A DNA stretch of 48,039 nt. Origin: Nocardia cerradoensis NBRC 101014. GTDB lineage: Bacteria > Actinomycetota > Actinomycetes > Mycobacteriales > Mycobacteriaceae. The stretch is from positions 1-48,039 of the forward strand of contig NZ_BAFW01000098.1 in NCBI RefSeq assembly GCF_000308535.1, read 5' to 3'. Shown here one piece after another: positions 26,973 through 35,636 of this stretch; positions within the stretch are counted from its first letter, which is position 1, and each line of letters starts with the position of its first letter. A program made the position numbers and the translations under genes. The notes beneath the pieces are model-generated. The model saw only the letters and a program-made list of their open reading frames with translations, was not told the origin of the DNA and made no database searches.

Positions 26973-28072
26973 GCGCGGAGCATCGGGGTGGGGGCCGGGC
27001 ACGTGCGGCGGGATCGATTGTGGGCGGGACGAGAGCGGCCGATGCCGGGGCGGCGACAGGGCGTGCGCATAGCGTCGGCGCCGACGGCGTGAGTGCGGCC
27101 GATGCGGAGAAGGGGGGCGCGGGGCGTGCGAGTGCGGGCCCGGCGAGTGCGGACCGGGCGAACGCCGAAAACGGGTATGCGCCCGGTGGATGTGTGGTGG
27201 GGGAGGGTGCCACAACAATGGAGGCGGGGGCGATGAGCGCCGGCGATGAGGGCCGCGCGGGAGCCGGGCGGGCGCGCGATGCCGGTCGAGCAAGTGCGGA
27301 CAGCGAGCCGTTCTGGCGGGAATTGCGTGGGGTGACGCAGGCACGCATCGGACTGGGGCGGACCGGTGACGCGCTGCCCACCGCGCGGGTGCTGGAGTTC
27401 CGGGCGGCGCATTCGGTGGCGCGCGATGCCGTGCACATGTCCGTGGACGTGAACGCGTTGTGCGAACGTGTCACCGCGGTGGGCATCGGGATGCCGATCC
27501 GGGTGCGCAGCCGGGCGCGTGACCGCGCGGAATATCTACGCCGGCCCGATCTCGGGCGAGAACCCGAGGACTCCTCAGCGATACGAAACACCGTGTCGCC
27601 CAGCGCCTTCGACGTGGGATTCGTGCTGGCCGACGGTTTGTCGCCGCGTGCGCTCGCCACACACGGCCCGGATCTGCTCGCCGCCCTCGTCGACGAACTC
27701 GCTCCGCACTACGCGCTGGCCCCACCGGTGATCGCGACCCAGGCGCGGGTGGCGATCGGCGATCATCTCGGTGCCGCTCTCGGCGCGCGTACCGTGCTGG
27801 TGCTGATCGGCGAACGTCCCGGCCTGTCGGTGGCCGACAGTCTCGGCATCTACCTCACCCACCACCCCCGCCCGGGCCGCACCGATGCCGAACGCAACTG
27901 TGTGTCGAATATCCACCCGCCCGAGGGCCTGGGGTATCGGCAGGCCGCGGCGGTGGTCGCGGGTCTGGTCGCGGGTGCGCGTGCGCTGGGACGATCCGGC
28001 GTGGACCTGAAGGACGGGTCGGGCGCCGATGCGGTGAAATCCGCTGTGGTGGAAGGTATTTCGAAGGGCTGA
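26969..28072 (+). CDS. eutC: Ethanolamine ammonia-lyase, small subunit, with long N-terminal extension
   Basis: The conserved EutC part begins at about residue 115 (FWRELRGVTQARIGLGRTGDALPT) and includes EFRAAHSVARDAVH, LIGERPGLSVADSLGIYLT, RTDAERNCVSNIHPPEGL and a C-terminal helix. It binds adenosylcobalamin with EutB. If translation starts at the ATG overlapping the eutB stop (26969, ATGA), the product has 367 residues with a low-complexity Ala/Gly/Arg N-terminus containing several RASA-type repeats. An internal ATG at 27218, preceded by GGGGGAGGG, would give a normal 284-residue protein. The G/C preference at third positions is weaker in 26969-27217 than in the rest of the gene, so the start is uncertain. 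Confidence 0.9.
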   Translation: MSAEHRGGGRARAAGSIVGGTRAADAGAATGRAHSVGADGVSAADAEKGGAGRASAGPASADRANAENGYAPGGCVVGEGATTMEAGAMSAGDEGRAGAGRARDAGRASADSEPFWRELRGVTQARIGLGRTGDALPTARVLEFRAAHSVARDAVHMSVDVNALCERVTAVGIGMPIRVRSRARDRAEYLRRPDLGREPEDSSAIRNTVSPSAFDVGFVLADGLSPRALATHGPDLLAALVDELAPHYALAPPVIATQARVAIGDHLGAALGARTVLVLIGERPGLSVADSLGIYLTHHPRPGRTDAERNCVSNIHPPEGLGYRQAAAVVAGLVAGARALGRSGVDLKDGSGADAVKSAVVEGISKG

Positions 28073-28192
28073 CGACGCAGTGACGCTGCACGGTCGAAAG
28101 CCGTTCTCTGCAAGTCGTAGTCGGAAACCGGGACCGACGTCGGTGGTTGGCACGCTGCCGCGTCGATAGGTGGGGTTGTCCCGGTAGGTGAT

Positions 28193-30112
28193 TCAGTTGG
28201 CGCGGCGGTTGCGGGAGTGTGGCGGCCGGGTATTTCGCCGGGGCCTTGCGCGTGTGTCGGCTTCTTGCGTGTCGGCCGCCTGAGAGGGGGCGGCGGCCGG
28301 ATCCGGGACGGGGCGTCCGGTCGGCGGGCGGGCCCCGGCCACGTCGGTGAGCCGGGAGTCGCCCGACCGCACGCGCAGCTCCTCGAATGGCACCGCGGCG
28401 TCGCGGAGCACGGTTTCGGTGCCCGCATCGGTGCTGATCGTGATGATTGTTCCGGTTGCGCCGGCGCGGCCCGTGCGGCCGGAGCGATGCAGATAGTCCT
28501 TGGCGTCGGCGGCGGGGTCGACATGGACCACCAGCGTGACGTCGTCGACGTGGATACCGCGCGCGGCCACATCGGTGGCGACCAGCACCGGTGCCGCTCC
28601 GGAGGAGAAGGCCGCCAGGGTGCGGGTGCGTTGCGCCTGACTCAGCCCGCCGTGCAGCGCGACGGCTCCGACGCCCACCTCCCGCAGCCGCCGCGCGAGT
28701 TTGTCCGCGCCGTACTTGGTGCGCACGAACAGCAGGGTGCGCCCGTCCCGTGCGGCGATCTCCGTGACCACGGCGCGCTTGTCGGATGCTCGCACCTGTA
28801 CGAGGTAGTGGGCGACCTCGGCTGTGCCGGAAGGGGAGTACCCACCGAACTCGTTGCCGGTGCGCGGGCTACCGGCGCTGTCGGCCGGAGGGCGGTCGGC
28901 GGTCCACCTCGTCGGCAAGCTCGGCGATCCTGTCCGGTCTTTCCGGCCGGCGCCGACCGTGAGGTGCGGCGAATTCTCGTGTGGTTCAGGGGCTTCGCGG
29001 GCCGAGTACACCGTGTCCGCACCGGCAGTCGGAGCGTCGGCCGTCTCGGGCGCAGCCGCCGAATCGCTTGCCTCGGAGTGGAATTCGGGCCGAGATGCTC
29101 GTCCGCCTCGTCCTTGTGCCGATCCGGCCGGCCGCCCGGACGTCCCGGAATCCGTGCCGGTTTCGGGCGCGCCCGGCGCGAGCGCCGCGTCCCCGGTGGC
29201 GCGCCGTGCCGCGGTCGTCGTCACGTCGTGGCGGACGGGGTCGTTCAGATAAGTGTCGACCAGCGTGTCGACGGCGGCGTCCAGGGTTGCCGAGAAGAGC
29301 AGGTGCTGGGTGTCGGTGGACAGGCGGTCGAGGATCGCGCGGATCTGGTCGATGAAGCCCAGTTCGGCCATGTGGTCGGCCTCGTCGACCGCGACCACAC
29401 GGACCGCGTCCAGGCCGACAGTGCCCTGGTCGATGAGGTCGGTGAGCCGGCCGGGGGTCGCGACCAGCAGGTCCACGCCGCGGGCGAGGCGATCGGCTTG
29501 CCGTTTGATCGGTACGCCACCGACGGCGGTCGCCACTCGCAGGCCCAGCGACAGCGCCGGCTCGTCGAGGGCTGCCTCGATCTGCGCGGCCAGCTCGCGG
29601 GTCGGCGCGAGTACGAGTGCCCGAGGACGACGTGGTGCCGACGCTCCGCGCCGCAGCCGGACCAGCATCGGCAGGCCGAAGGCCAGGGTCTTGCCGGAAC
29701 CGGTGGCCGCGCGTCCCAGCACATCGCGACCGGCGAGCACATCCGGAATCGCCGCGGCCTGAATGGGAAAGGCGGTCTGGAGACGGCTGCGGCGCAATGC
29801 CTGGACCAGTTCGACCGGCAGGCCGAGTTCCGCGAATCCGGGACCTGCGAACTCGGCCGGACCGCGAGAAGCGTGGCTGCCGGGAGATGAGGTCGACAGT
29901 TCGGTATCGCGACCGTCCTTCGGCGCCCGGTCTCCGGTGCCCGGCGTGCGGTCCGATCGTTCCTTGCGCTCGCCGGTCGGACGACCGCCCGCGGTCCGCC
30001 CGGAACCGTCCGAGGATCGCGCGCCCCGAGGGCCGCCGCGTCCGAAGGGCTTGTCCCCGCGGTTGTTCGACTGCCGGCCGCGAGCTTCCGGTGAACGCCG
30101 TCGCTCAGGCAC
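28193..30112 (-). CDS. DEAD-box RNA helicase with a long insertion between its RecA domains
   Basis: A 639-residue protein. It has a basic disordered N-terminus (1-90), the Q motif (PIQAAAIP, about 116), Walker A ATGSGKT (136-142), PTREL (170-174), ATPGR (218-222), DEAD (243-246) and SAT (274-276). After that an unconserved segment of about 130 residues (298-430, Ala/Gly/Pro/Ser-rich) separates the second RecA domain, which has HGG, ATDVAARGI and HRSGRTGRAG (542-551). The C-terminus is basic. Q-motif DEAD helicases unwind short RNA duplexes in ribosome assembly or decay. The GTG at 30112 overlaps the M56 gene stop by 8 bp, so it is the last gene of a BlaI/M56/helicase group. Confidence 0.93.
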   Translation of the reverse strand: MPERRRSPEARGRQSNNRGDKPFGRGGPRGARSSDGSGRTAGGRPTGERKERSDRTPGTGDRAPKDGRDTELSTSSPGSHASRGPAEFAGPGFAELGLPVELVQALRRSRLQTAFPIQAAAIPDVLAGRDVLGRAATGSGKTLAFGLPMLVRLRRGASAPRRPRALVLAPTRELAAQIEAALDEPALSLGLRVATAVGGVPIKRQADRLARGVDLLVATPGRLTDLIDQGTVGLDAVRVVAVDEADHMAELGFIDQIRAILDRLSTDTQHLLFSATLDAAVDTLVDTYLNDPVRHDVTTTAARRATGDAALAPGAPETGTDSGTSGRPAGSAQGRGGRASRPEFHSEASDSAAAPETADAPTAGADTVYSAREAPEPHENSPHLTVGAGRKDRTGSPSLPTRWTADRPPADSAGSPRTGNEFGGYSPSGTAEVAHYLVQVRASDKRAVVTEIAARDGRTLLFVRTKYGADKLARRLREVGVGAVALHGGLSQAQRTRTLAAFSSGAAPVLVATDVAARGIHVDDVTLVVHVDPAADAKDYLHRSGRTGRAGATGTIITISTDAGTETVLRDAAVPFEELRVRSGDSRLTDVAGARPPTGRPVPDPAAAPSQAADTQEADTRARPRRNTRPPHSRNRRAN

Positions 30113-31082
30113 GCAGCAACCGGTTCAATTCGACCAGCCACGGAATCGCTACCGCGAGGGTCGGGACCACCAGGATCGCCGCGGCCGTCGCATAGGCCGC
30201 GGTCGCGATGCGCAGATCGCCGAGCGGACCGGTCAGGCGTTGGATCCGGATGAGCGTCGTCGGCCCGCCGGCGGCCATGGCTCCCTGCGGGGCGGTGGAA
30301 TTCGAGCAGGTCACCAGGGCGCGAGCCAGCGGTGTCGGGCCGGTGACCTTGACGGCGGAATCGTCGGCGAGCAGTTCGATCAGCAGTTTGACCGAATCCA
30401 GCGCGGATTTGCTGCGCACCACCCGCGGGAACGCCTCGTGCGCGGCGGTGAACGCCTCCAGCACCAGGTCGTGGCGCGCCCGCAGATGCGAACGCTCATG
30501 GCTCACGATCGCGGTCAGCTCGGACTTCGACAGATTCGCGAACGTTCCCTGGCTCAGCACCACGCGCTGGCGTAGACCGGGCAGGCAGTAGGCGATGGGT
30601 TCGGCGGCGGCGAGGACACGGATATCCGCGGCCCGGGTACCGGCCAGCGGCGAGGTCGCGATCAGATCGCCGTGGTTCGGGTCGCCACCCTGGTCGAGCA
30701 GGTCGACCAGCATCCGGTGCCGGGCGCGGCGGCGGCGGGTGTGCACGCCGACCCGGATCGAGGCGTAGATCAGGCGCGCGCCGACCAGCAGGGTCAGCGC
30801 GAAGACGACGACGTAGATCAGCCAGAGCCCCAGACCGAGCGCGTCGATCTCCTTGGTCGGGGACGTGGTGGGGCGGCCGTCGGGTCCCGGGACGAGCAGC
30901 AGGCTGGCGATGGCCAGCCCGGATCCGAACGCCGACAGCACCGCCGCCAGCGCGACCGCCTGCCACAACACCAGCGCCGCGCGGGGTGTTCGGTACGGCC
31001 AGGTGGCTCGGCTGAGCAGAGCCGGGACCGGTCCCGCGAGAAGCAAGGCGAGACCGGCGAAGACCGGCGCGGTTGCGTTCAT
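30105..31082 (-). CDS. M56-family membrane metallopeptidase (Rv1845c, BlaR1-like)
   Basis: A 325-residue integral membrane protein. Helices lie at about 5-22, 38-62, 82-106 and 295-315. The zinc site HERSH (His195, Glu196, His199) follows LSKSELTAIVS, and the third ligand is expected in LIELLADDSAV. There is no C-terminal penicillin-binding sensor domain, so it is the short M56 form known in mycobacteria rather than a full BlaR1. M56 proteases cleave BlaI-type repressors to relieve repression. It lies 63 bp after the blaI-type gene and is translationally linked to the helicase. Confidence 0.92.
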   Translation of the reverse strand: MNATAPVFAGLALLLAGPVPALLSRATWPYRTPRAALVLWQAVALAAVLSAFGSGLAIASLLLVPGPDGRPTTSPTKEIDALGLGLWLIYVVVFALTLLVGARLIYASIRVGVHTRRRRARHRMLVDLLDQGGDPNHGDLIATSPLAGTRAADIRVLAAAEPIAYCLPGLRQRVVLSQGTFANLSKSELTAIVSHERSHLRARHDLVLEAFTAAHEAFPRVVRSKSALDSVKLLIELLADDSAVKVTGPTPLARALVTCSNSTAPQGAMAAGGPTTLIRIQRLTGPLGDLRIATAAYATAAAILVVPTLAVAIPWLVELNRLLRA

Positions 31083-31145
31083 ACTCAGCTCACTGCGTTG
31101 TGGGGCCAGGGGCCCGAGATCGCGGCGCCGGAGAGCACCACGCAG

Positions 31146-31583
31146 CTACTGCGGCGGGGCGACTCCGTTGTCGTCGGACGCGGTGTTCTCGTCCTCGGAC
31201 GGGTTGCGCGCGGTCTCGGTTGCTTCGAGCTTAGCGAGTGCATCCCGGAGTGCGGCAGCCTCATCCTTTCCGACCTGTTCGACGAAGTGCACGAGCGCGG
31301 CGCGCCGGGAACCGACTTCGTCGGCCTGCTGCAGCGCGTCGACCATCAGACTGGCCACGAGTTCGTCGCGCGTGTGCACGGGCGCGTATCGATGTGCCCG
31401 GTCGTCGCGCTGCTGCACGACCAGATTCTTCTTCGCCAGCCGCTGTAGCACCGTCATCACCGTGGTGTACGCGAGCTCGCGGCGCGCGGCGAGGGCTTCG
31501 TGGACCTGCCGTACCGTCTGCGGTTCATCGGCCGACCACAACTGGTCCATGACCGCTTTCTCGAGTTCACCAAGACCTGCCAT
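31146..31583 (-). CDS. blaI: BlaI/MecI-family transcriptional repressor (Rv1846c-like)
   Basis: A 145-residue protein. The winged helix is at about 5-75 (LGELEKAVMDQLWSADEPQTVRQVHEAL, then LAYTTVMTVLQRLAKKNLV), followed by the dimerisation helices (about 75-120: DELVASLMVDALQQ). An acidic tail of about 25 residues follows (PSEDENTASDDNG). In M. tuberculosis the homologue represses itself, the M56 gene and blaC. The operator candidate at 31618-31634 lies 35 bp upstream. The ATG at 31583 is used. Cleavage by the downstream M56 protease is the expected induction path. Confidence 0.93.
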   Translation of the reverse strand: MAGLGELEKAVMDQLWSADEPQTVRQVHEALAARRELAYTTVMTVLQRLAKKNLVVQQRDDRAHRYAPVHTRDELVASLMVDALQQADEVGSRRAALVHFVEQVGKDEAAALRDALAKLEATETARNPSEDENTASDDNGVAPPQ

Positions 31584-31617
31584 CCCTCCAGCTTACGGAG
31601 GCAACGACACAAATGCG

Positions 31618-31634
31618 TACTACAGTTCGTCGTA
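31618..31634. promoter_or_regulatory. Candidate BlaI operator
   Basis: TACTACAGTTCGTCGTA is an imperfect 17-bp dyad (TACnAC on the left, GTnGTA on the right). The half-site TACTACA agrees with the known BlaI/MecI operator words. It is placed to block the blaI promoter. Confidence 0.6.
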
Positions 31635-31660
31635 ACCGGTCGGTAGCTGTGTGGGATTTT

Positions 31661-32551
31661 TCATAGGGGCGTCGGGGAACTCGGCTCGGAATCGGCCGGA
31701 CGGGGTCCGCCAGCCGCGCCGATCACGTGTCGTGCGCCGATCGGCACGATCATCGGGCGCTCCGACACCGGATCGGTGTGCACCTCGGCACGCAGGCCGA
31801 AGACGGTGCGCAACAGTTCGGTGTCGATCACCGCACCCGGCGCGCCCTGGGCGACGATGCGGCCCTCGCGCATGACGATCAGCCGGTCGCTGTAGCGGAT
31901 GGCCAGGTTCAGATCGTGCAACACCATGACCACGGTCCGGCCCAGATCATCGTGCAGCCGGTCGACGAGGTCGAGAACCTCCAGCGAGTGGGCCAGATCC
32001 AGATAGGTGGTGGGCTCGTCGAGCAGCAGGATATCGGTGCCCTGGGCCAGCGCCATGGAAATCCACGCCCGCTGGCGCTGCCCGCCCGACAGTTCGTCGA
32101 GGGTGCGGTCGGCCAGCTCCGCCACGCCGGTCTGAGCGAGGGCGTGCGCGACCTCGGCTTCGTCGTCGGCCGACCACTGGCGCAGCCAGGACTGATGCGG
32201 ATGGCGGCCGCGCGCGACCAGATCGGCCACGGTCAGGCCTTCCGGCGCGACCGGGGTCTGCGGCAACATGCCGACGATGCGGGCGACGTCGCGGGTTTTC
32301 ATGGTGGCGATCGCCTTGCCGTCCAACAGGACTCGGCCCGCGTTCGGTCGCAGCAGCCGGCCCAGCCCGCGCAGAAGCGTGGATTTGCCGCAGCCGTTCG
32401 GCCCGATCACCGTGGTGATGAGGCCGGGCTCGATATCGACGCTGAGGCCGTCGACGATGACGCGGCCGCCGTAGCCGAGGGTGACGTCCTCCGCGGTGAG
32501 GCGGTGCGCATCGTCGTGGCGGGTGCTCCGGTGCGGGGTTCGGGTGCTCAC
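31661..32551 (-). CDS. Siderophore ABC transporter, ATP-binding protein (FecE/FepC type)
   Basis: A 296-residue ATPase. Walker A is IGPNGCGKST, the Q loop lies near MLPQTPVAPEG, the signature is LSGGQRQRAW, Walker B is ILLLDEPT, and the switch histidine is in VLHDLNLA. It powers import of ferric siderophore through the two permeases encoded upstream. The GTG at 32551 overlaps the permease stop (GTGA, 4 bp). The longer open frame up to 33007 is noncoding. It is the third gene of the iron-box-controlled operon. No periplasmic binding lipoprotein is in the window. Confidence 0.94.
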   Translation of the reverse strand: MSTRTPHRSTRHDDAHRLTAEDVTLGYGGRVIVDGLSVDIEPGLITTVIGPNGCGKSTLLRGLGRLLRPNAGRVLLDGKAIATMKTRDVARIVGMLPQTPVAPEGLTVADLVARGRHPHQSWLRQWSADDEAEVAHALAQTGVAELADRTLDELSGGQRQRAWISMALAQGTDILLLDEPTTYLDLAHSLEVLDLVDRLHDDLGRTVVMVLHDLNLAIRYSDRLIVMREGRIVAQGAPGAVIDTELLRTVFGLRAEVHTDPVSERPMIVPIGARHVIGAAGGPRPADSEPSSPTPL

Positions 32552-33741
32552 AATGTCGCCTTCCGGTTCACGCGTATCAGCAGCAACAGCAGGAACGGTC
32601 CGCCGAACGCGGCGGTGACCAGGCCGACCGGCAGATCGACCGGTACGACGGTGCGGGCCGCGACATCGGCGGCGACCACGATCAGCGCGCCGGTCAGGGC
32701 CGAACCGATCACGGGCTCGCCGGGAGTGCGCAGCAGCCGGCGCGCGATCTGCGGGGCGGCCAATCCGACGAAGCCCAGCGGGCCGACCGCCGCGGTGGCC
32801 AGCGCGGCCGCCGCCACGGCGGCGCCGATCAGCACCAACTGCTGGGTCTGCACACGCACACCGAGCGCACGGGTGGTGTCGGAACCGAAGCGCAACGCGG
32901 CGAGGGTGCGCGCCGAGCCCGCCGCGATGGCGACCACGACGACGAGTCCGGCCGCCGCGGCCGCGGTCCGATTCCAGTTCGCGCCGTTGAGCGAGCCGGT
33001 GAGCCACAGTTGCGCCCGGGTGGCGTCGTCGAGGCTCGCCCGGGTGACGAGCCAGTTGATACCGGCCAGCAGCAGCGCGTTGACCCCGATACCGATGAGG
33101 ATGAATCGCATGCCGCTCAGCCCGCTGTCGCCGCCGCTGTTGCGCCCCAGCGCGAGAACACCGATGAGCGCGGCGGTGGCCAGCCCGCCCGCGAGCGCCG
33201 CGAGCGGAACACCCAGCGACGCCACGATTCCGGTGGCGGTACCGCCCACTCCGGCCAGGACCGCCACCGCGGCGAAGCTCGCTCCGGAGGTGATACCGAG
33301 GACGTCGGGACTCGCCAGCGGATTGTGCAGGATCGACTGGGTGATCGCGCCCGCGATGCCGAGCGCCGCCCCGGCCACCAGCGCGGTCACTGCTCGCGGC
33401 AATCGCGATTCCATGACGACATAGCGCTGCGAGCGGGTCCCGCCGCCGGTCAGCACGTCCAGCACCCGCCCGAGCGCGATGTGATAGTCGCCGACGGAGA
33501 TGTCCACCACGAACAGCACCACGATCGCCGCGGCGAGAGCGAGCAGCGTCAGCAGCATCGAAAGACGAAGTACCGCAGACATTCCGGCGATTCGCACCGC
33601 CGGGCGGACCTGGGTCAGCTCTGCGCCGGATCGGCCCACGTTGGGAGCGCTCCTCGAATCGCCGACGGAGCCGGACGCCGTCTCGGTGTTCGATTCCGTG
33701 CCCGCGGCATCGGTGGTGCGGACATCGCTGCGCGCGTTCAC
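32548..33741 (-). CDS. Siderophore ABC transporter permease (FecD/FepG type)
   Basis: A 397-residue protein of the FecCD family. An N-terminal hydrophilic stretch (about 1-55) precedes 9 or 10 membrane helices. Family marks are SRLPRAVTALVAGAALGIAGAITQSILHNPLASPDVLGI (about 105-145) and VGPLGFVGLAAPQIARRLL (about 305), the coupling helix to the ATPase. The GTG at 33741 overlaps the stop of the other permease by 4 bp, and the gene ends in a GTGA overlap with the ATPase. The N-terminal extension is longer than usual and rich in Thr, Ser and Glu. Confidence 0.93.
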   Translation of the reverse strand: MNARSDVRTTDAAGTESNTETASGSVGDSRSAPNVGRSGAELTQVRPAVRIAGMSAVLRLSMLLTLLALAAAIVVLFVVDISVGDYHIALGRVLDVLTGGGTRSQRYVVMESRLPRAVTALVAGAALGIAGAITQSILHNPLASPDVLGITSGASFAAVAVLAGVGGTATGIVASLGVPLAALAGGLATAALIGVLALGRNSGGDSGLSGMRFILIGIGVNALLLAGINWLVTRASLDDATRAQLWLTGSLNGANWNRTAAAAAGLVVVVAIAAGSARTLAALRFGSDTTRALGVRVQTQQLVLIGAAVAAAALATAAVGPLGFVGLAAPQIARRLLRTPGEPVIGSALTGALIVVAADVAARTVVPVDLPVGLVTAAFGGPFLLLLLIRVNRKATL

Positions 33742-34808
33742 AGTTCGGCCACCTTCCGCCGGCGCACCAGGGCGATGAAACAGGGGGCGCCGATCGCGGC
33801 CAGCACGATACCGGCCTGCAACTCCCCGGGCGGTGCGATCACCCGGCCGACGACATCGGCCAGCAGCAGCACGATCGCGCCGAGCAGTGCCGAATACGGA
33901 ATCAGCCAGCGGTGATCCGGGCCGGTGATCATGCGGCCCAGATGCGGAACGACCAATCCGAGAAAAGCGATCGGTCCGACCGCGGCCGTCGCGGCACCGG
34001 TCAGCAGCACCACCGCGGTGAGCCCGATCGCCCGGTTGCGCGCGATGTTCACCCCGAGTCCGCGCGCCACGTCCTCGCCGAGTCCGATGGCGTTGAGTCC
34101 GGGCGCGGCCAGGATCGCCAGCACCGCTCCGGCGAGGATGAACGGCGCCACCTGGGCCGCCACCGCGGGTTCGTGTCCGGCCGGCGTGCCGACCACCCAG
34201 AAGCGGTAGGTGTCCAGCGCGGCCGGATCGAGCAGGATCACGGCGTTGGTCAGCGCCTGCAGCAGTGCGGTGACCGCCGCACCGGCCAGGACCAGCGTCA
34301 ACGGGGTCGATCGGCTGCCGCCGGTCGCCGCCGCGCCGAATACGACCACACCGGCGGCCAGCGCCCCGGCGAAGGCGAACCAGATGTACTGGCTCGGCTG
34401 GGTGAGCGCGAACAGATGGATGCCGAGCGCTGCCAGGAACGCCGCGCCCGCGTTGAGTCCCAGCAATCCGGCATCGGCGAGCGGATTGCGGGTGTAGCCC
34501 TGGATCAACGCACCGGCGATTCCGAGCGCGGCGCCGGTGAGCAGCACGAGAACCGTTCGCGGCAAACGCAATTCGCGCACGATCCGATCGGCCTGCCCGT
34601 CCGCGGGGCAGGTGAACGGCACACCGTCCGGACACGAGACGGCATGCCAGATCTCGGCCGGGGACAGGGATTTCGCGCCGACGGCGAGTCCGGCGACGAC
34701 GGCGAGCAGCAGCACCCCGGCCAGGAGTGCCAGGCCGGTCGCGCGGCGACGGGGGGTGATGACTGCGGCGGACACGGCGGCGAACGACTCCTGGGTGACG
34801 CGTTTCAT
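33738..34808 (-). CDS. Siderophore ABC transporter permease (FecC/FepD type)
   Basis: A 356-residue FecCD-family permease. The family repeat LRLPRTVLVLLTGAALGIAGALIQGYTRNPLADAGLLGLNAG is at about 90-130, and AVGPIAFLGLVVPHLGRMITG at about 275 is the coupling helix. It has about nine membrane helices. A loop carries two cysteines (SCPDGVPFTCP) about residue 63. The ATG at 34808 is preferred; the start at 34847 would reach into the iron box. First gene of the operon, regulated by IdeR through the box 41 bp upstream. Confidence 0.93.
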   Translation of the reverse strand: MKRVTQESFAAVSAAVITPRRRATGLALLAGVLLLAVVAGLAVGAKSLSPAEIWHAVSCPDGVPFTCPADGQADRIVRELRLPRTVLVLLTGAALGIAGALIQGYTRNPLADAGLLGLNAGAAFLAALGIHLFALTQPSQYIWFAFAGALAAGVVVFGAAATGGSRSTPLTLVLAGAAVTALLQALTNAVILLDPAALDTYRFWVVGTPAGHEPAVAAQVAPFILAGAVLAILAAPGLNAIGLGEDVARGLGVNIARNRAIGLTAVVLLTGAATAAVGPIAFLGLVVPHLGRMITGPDHRWLIPYSALLGAIVLLLADVVGRVIAPPGELQAGIVLAAIGAPCFIALVRRRKVAEL

Positions 34809-34848
34809 GGCGATCGGGCACTTGCGCGGCGACCCGTCGCCGGACAAG

Positions 34849-34867
34849 TCTGGTAAGCCTAACCTAT
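34849..34867. promoter_or_regulatory. IdeR/DtxR iron box shared by fecC-type and fhuF-type genes
   Basis: The forward strand reads TCTGGTAAGCCTAACCTAT; its complement matches the IdeR consensus TTAGGTTAGGCTAACCTAA at 15 of 19 positions. It lies 41 bp upstream of both divergent starts, so one site can control both units in response to iron. Confidence 0.88.
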
Positions 34868-34908
34868 CTTCCGTTGTCGACCGTAATGCCGAACGTTGAG
34901 GGGGTTCG

Positions 34909-35616
34909 ATGTCCGAACCAGTGACGATTTTCCCGGCTCGCCGTCTCGAGCCGGCGTTCGAACAGATCTGCGTCCGGCTGCGCGCGCTGCAGCCCGGTCA
35001 TCCGCGGGTCTACGCCATGGCGGCCATGGCCGAACAGGGGCGCCGCCGCTGGTGGCGACTGGCCGACGGAGCGCGCGAAGGGCGCATCGAGCTGATGTAT
35101 CGCCGGCACGCGGCGGAGATGGTCAGTCCCGGGATCGCCGCCGAGGTGGTCGCCACCGCGCTGATCCATGCCGTCGTCGGCCGGGTGGTCGCGCTGGCGG
35201 TCTGCGACAACCGGGCCTGGGATCCCGGGCTCGAGAATCTGTGGGTGCACACCGACAACGACGGCGGGCTGGACTGGGCGGGCCTGTCCGACACGACGAT
35301 TCGCGTGGTGGCGGGTGATCCGCTGGCCGGACGCCCGGGGGTGGTGACGCTGCCGTGTGATCGGGCGCTGTCGGTGTGGCTGGCGCATCGCTGTGAGGCG
35401 GCGCTGACGCTGGTGTGCGAGAGCCTGTACCGCTGTGCCGGGCTGAGCCGGGCGCGATTCTGGAATCTGGTGGGCGAATCCATCGTCGGCGCGGCCACCT
35501 GCGTGCCGGAACTGGCGCGGACCGGCGCGGATGCCGGGACCGAGCGAGGGCAGGCGCTGCTGCTGGCGCTGGCCGATCGCGGGTTGCCGGTGCGTCGCTC
35601 TTGCTTGGTTAGGTAA
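34909..35616 (+). CDS. FhuF-like siderophore reductase, lacking the C-terminal cysteine cluster
   Basis: A 235-residue protein. The FhuF body is recognisable: MAAMAEQGRRRWWRLADGA at about 38, ATALIHAVVGRVVALAVC at about 82, and CCGLS-type helix SLYRCAGLSRARFWNLVGESIVGAA at about 170. FhuF proteins reduce ferric siderophores with a [2Fe-2S] cluster held by a C-terminal CC-x10-CxxC motif after RRS. Here the chain stops at RRSCLVR, so only the first cysteine remains. The stop codon lies inside an iron box. The ATG at 34909 follows GAGGGGG. Cluster binding is probably lost unless other cysteines substitute. It is divergent from the siderophore importer. Confidence 0.85.
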   Translation: MSEPVTIFPARRLEPAFEQICVRLRALQPGHPRVYAMAAMAEQGRRRWWRLADGAREGRIELMYRRHAAEMVSPGIAAEVVATALIHAVVGRVVALAVCDNRAWDPGLENLWVHTDNDGGLDWAGLSDTTIRVVAGDPLAGRPGVVTLPCDRALSVWLAHRCEAALTLVCESLYRCAGLSRARFWNLVGESIVGAATCVPELARTGADAGTERGQALLLALADRGLPVRRSCLVR

Positions 35617-35630
35617 GGCTGACCTACACT
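35601..35630 (+). promoter_or_regulatory. Iron-box-containing promoter of a predicted small RNA
   Basis: A -35 TTGCTT (35601-35606) and a -10 TACACT (35625-35630) are 18 bp apart. Between and partly over them lies TTAGGTAAGGCTGACCTAC (35609-35627), which matches the IdeR consensus at 16 of 19 positions. IdeR with iron would block RNA polymerase here, so the promoter should be on in low iron. It overlaps the last codons of the fhuF-like gene. No protein gene follows in range; the structured RNA at 35637 does. Confidence 0.8.
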
Positions 35631-35636
35631 CACCTC

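Noticed and set aside
33742..34821. Upstream extension of the FecD-type permease frame
   Set aside because: It is a shadow over the FecC-type permease; the GTGA overlap at 33741 marks the real start.
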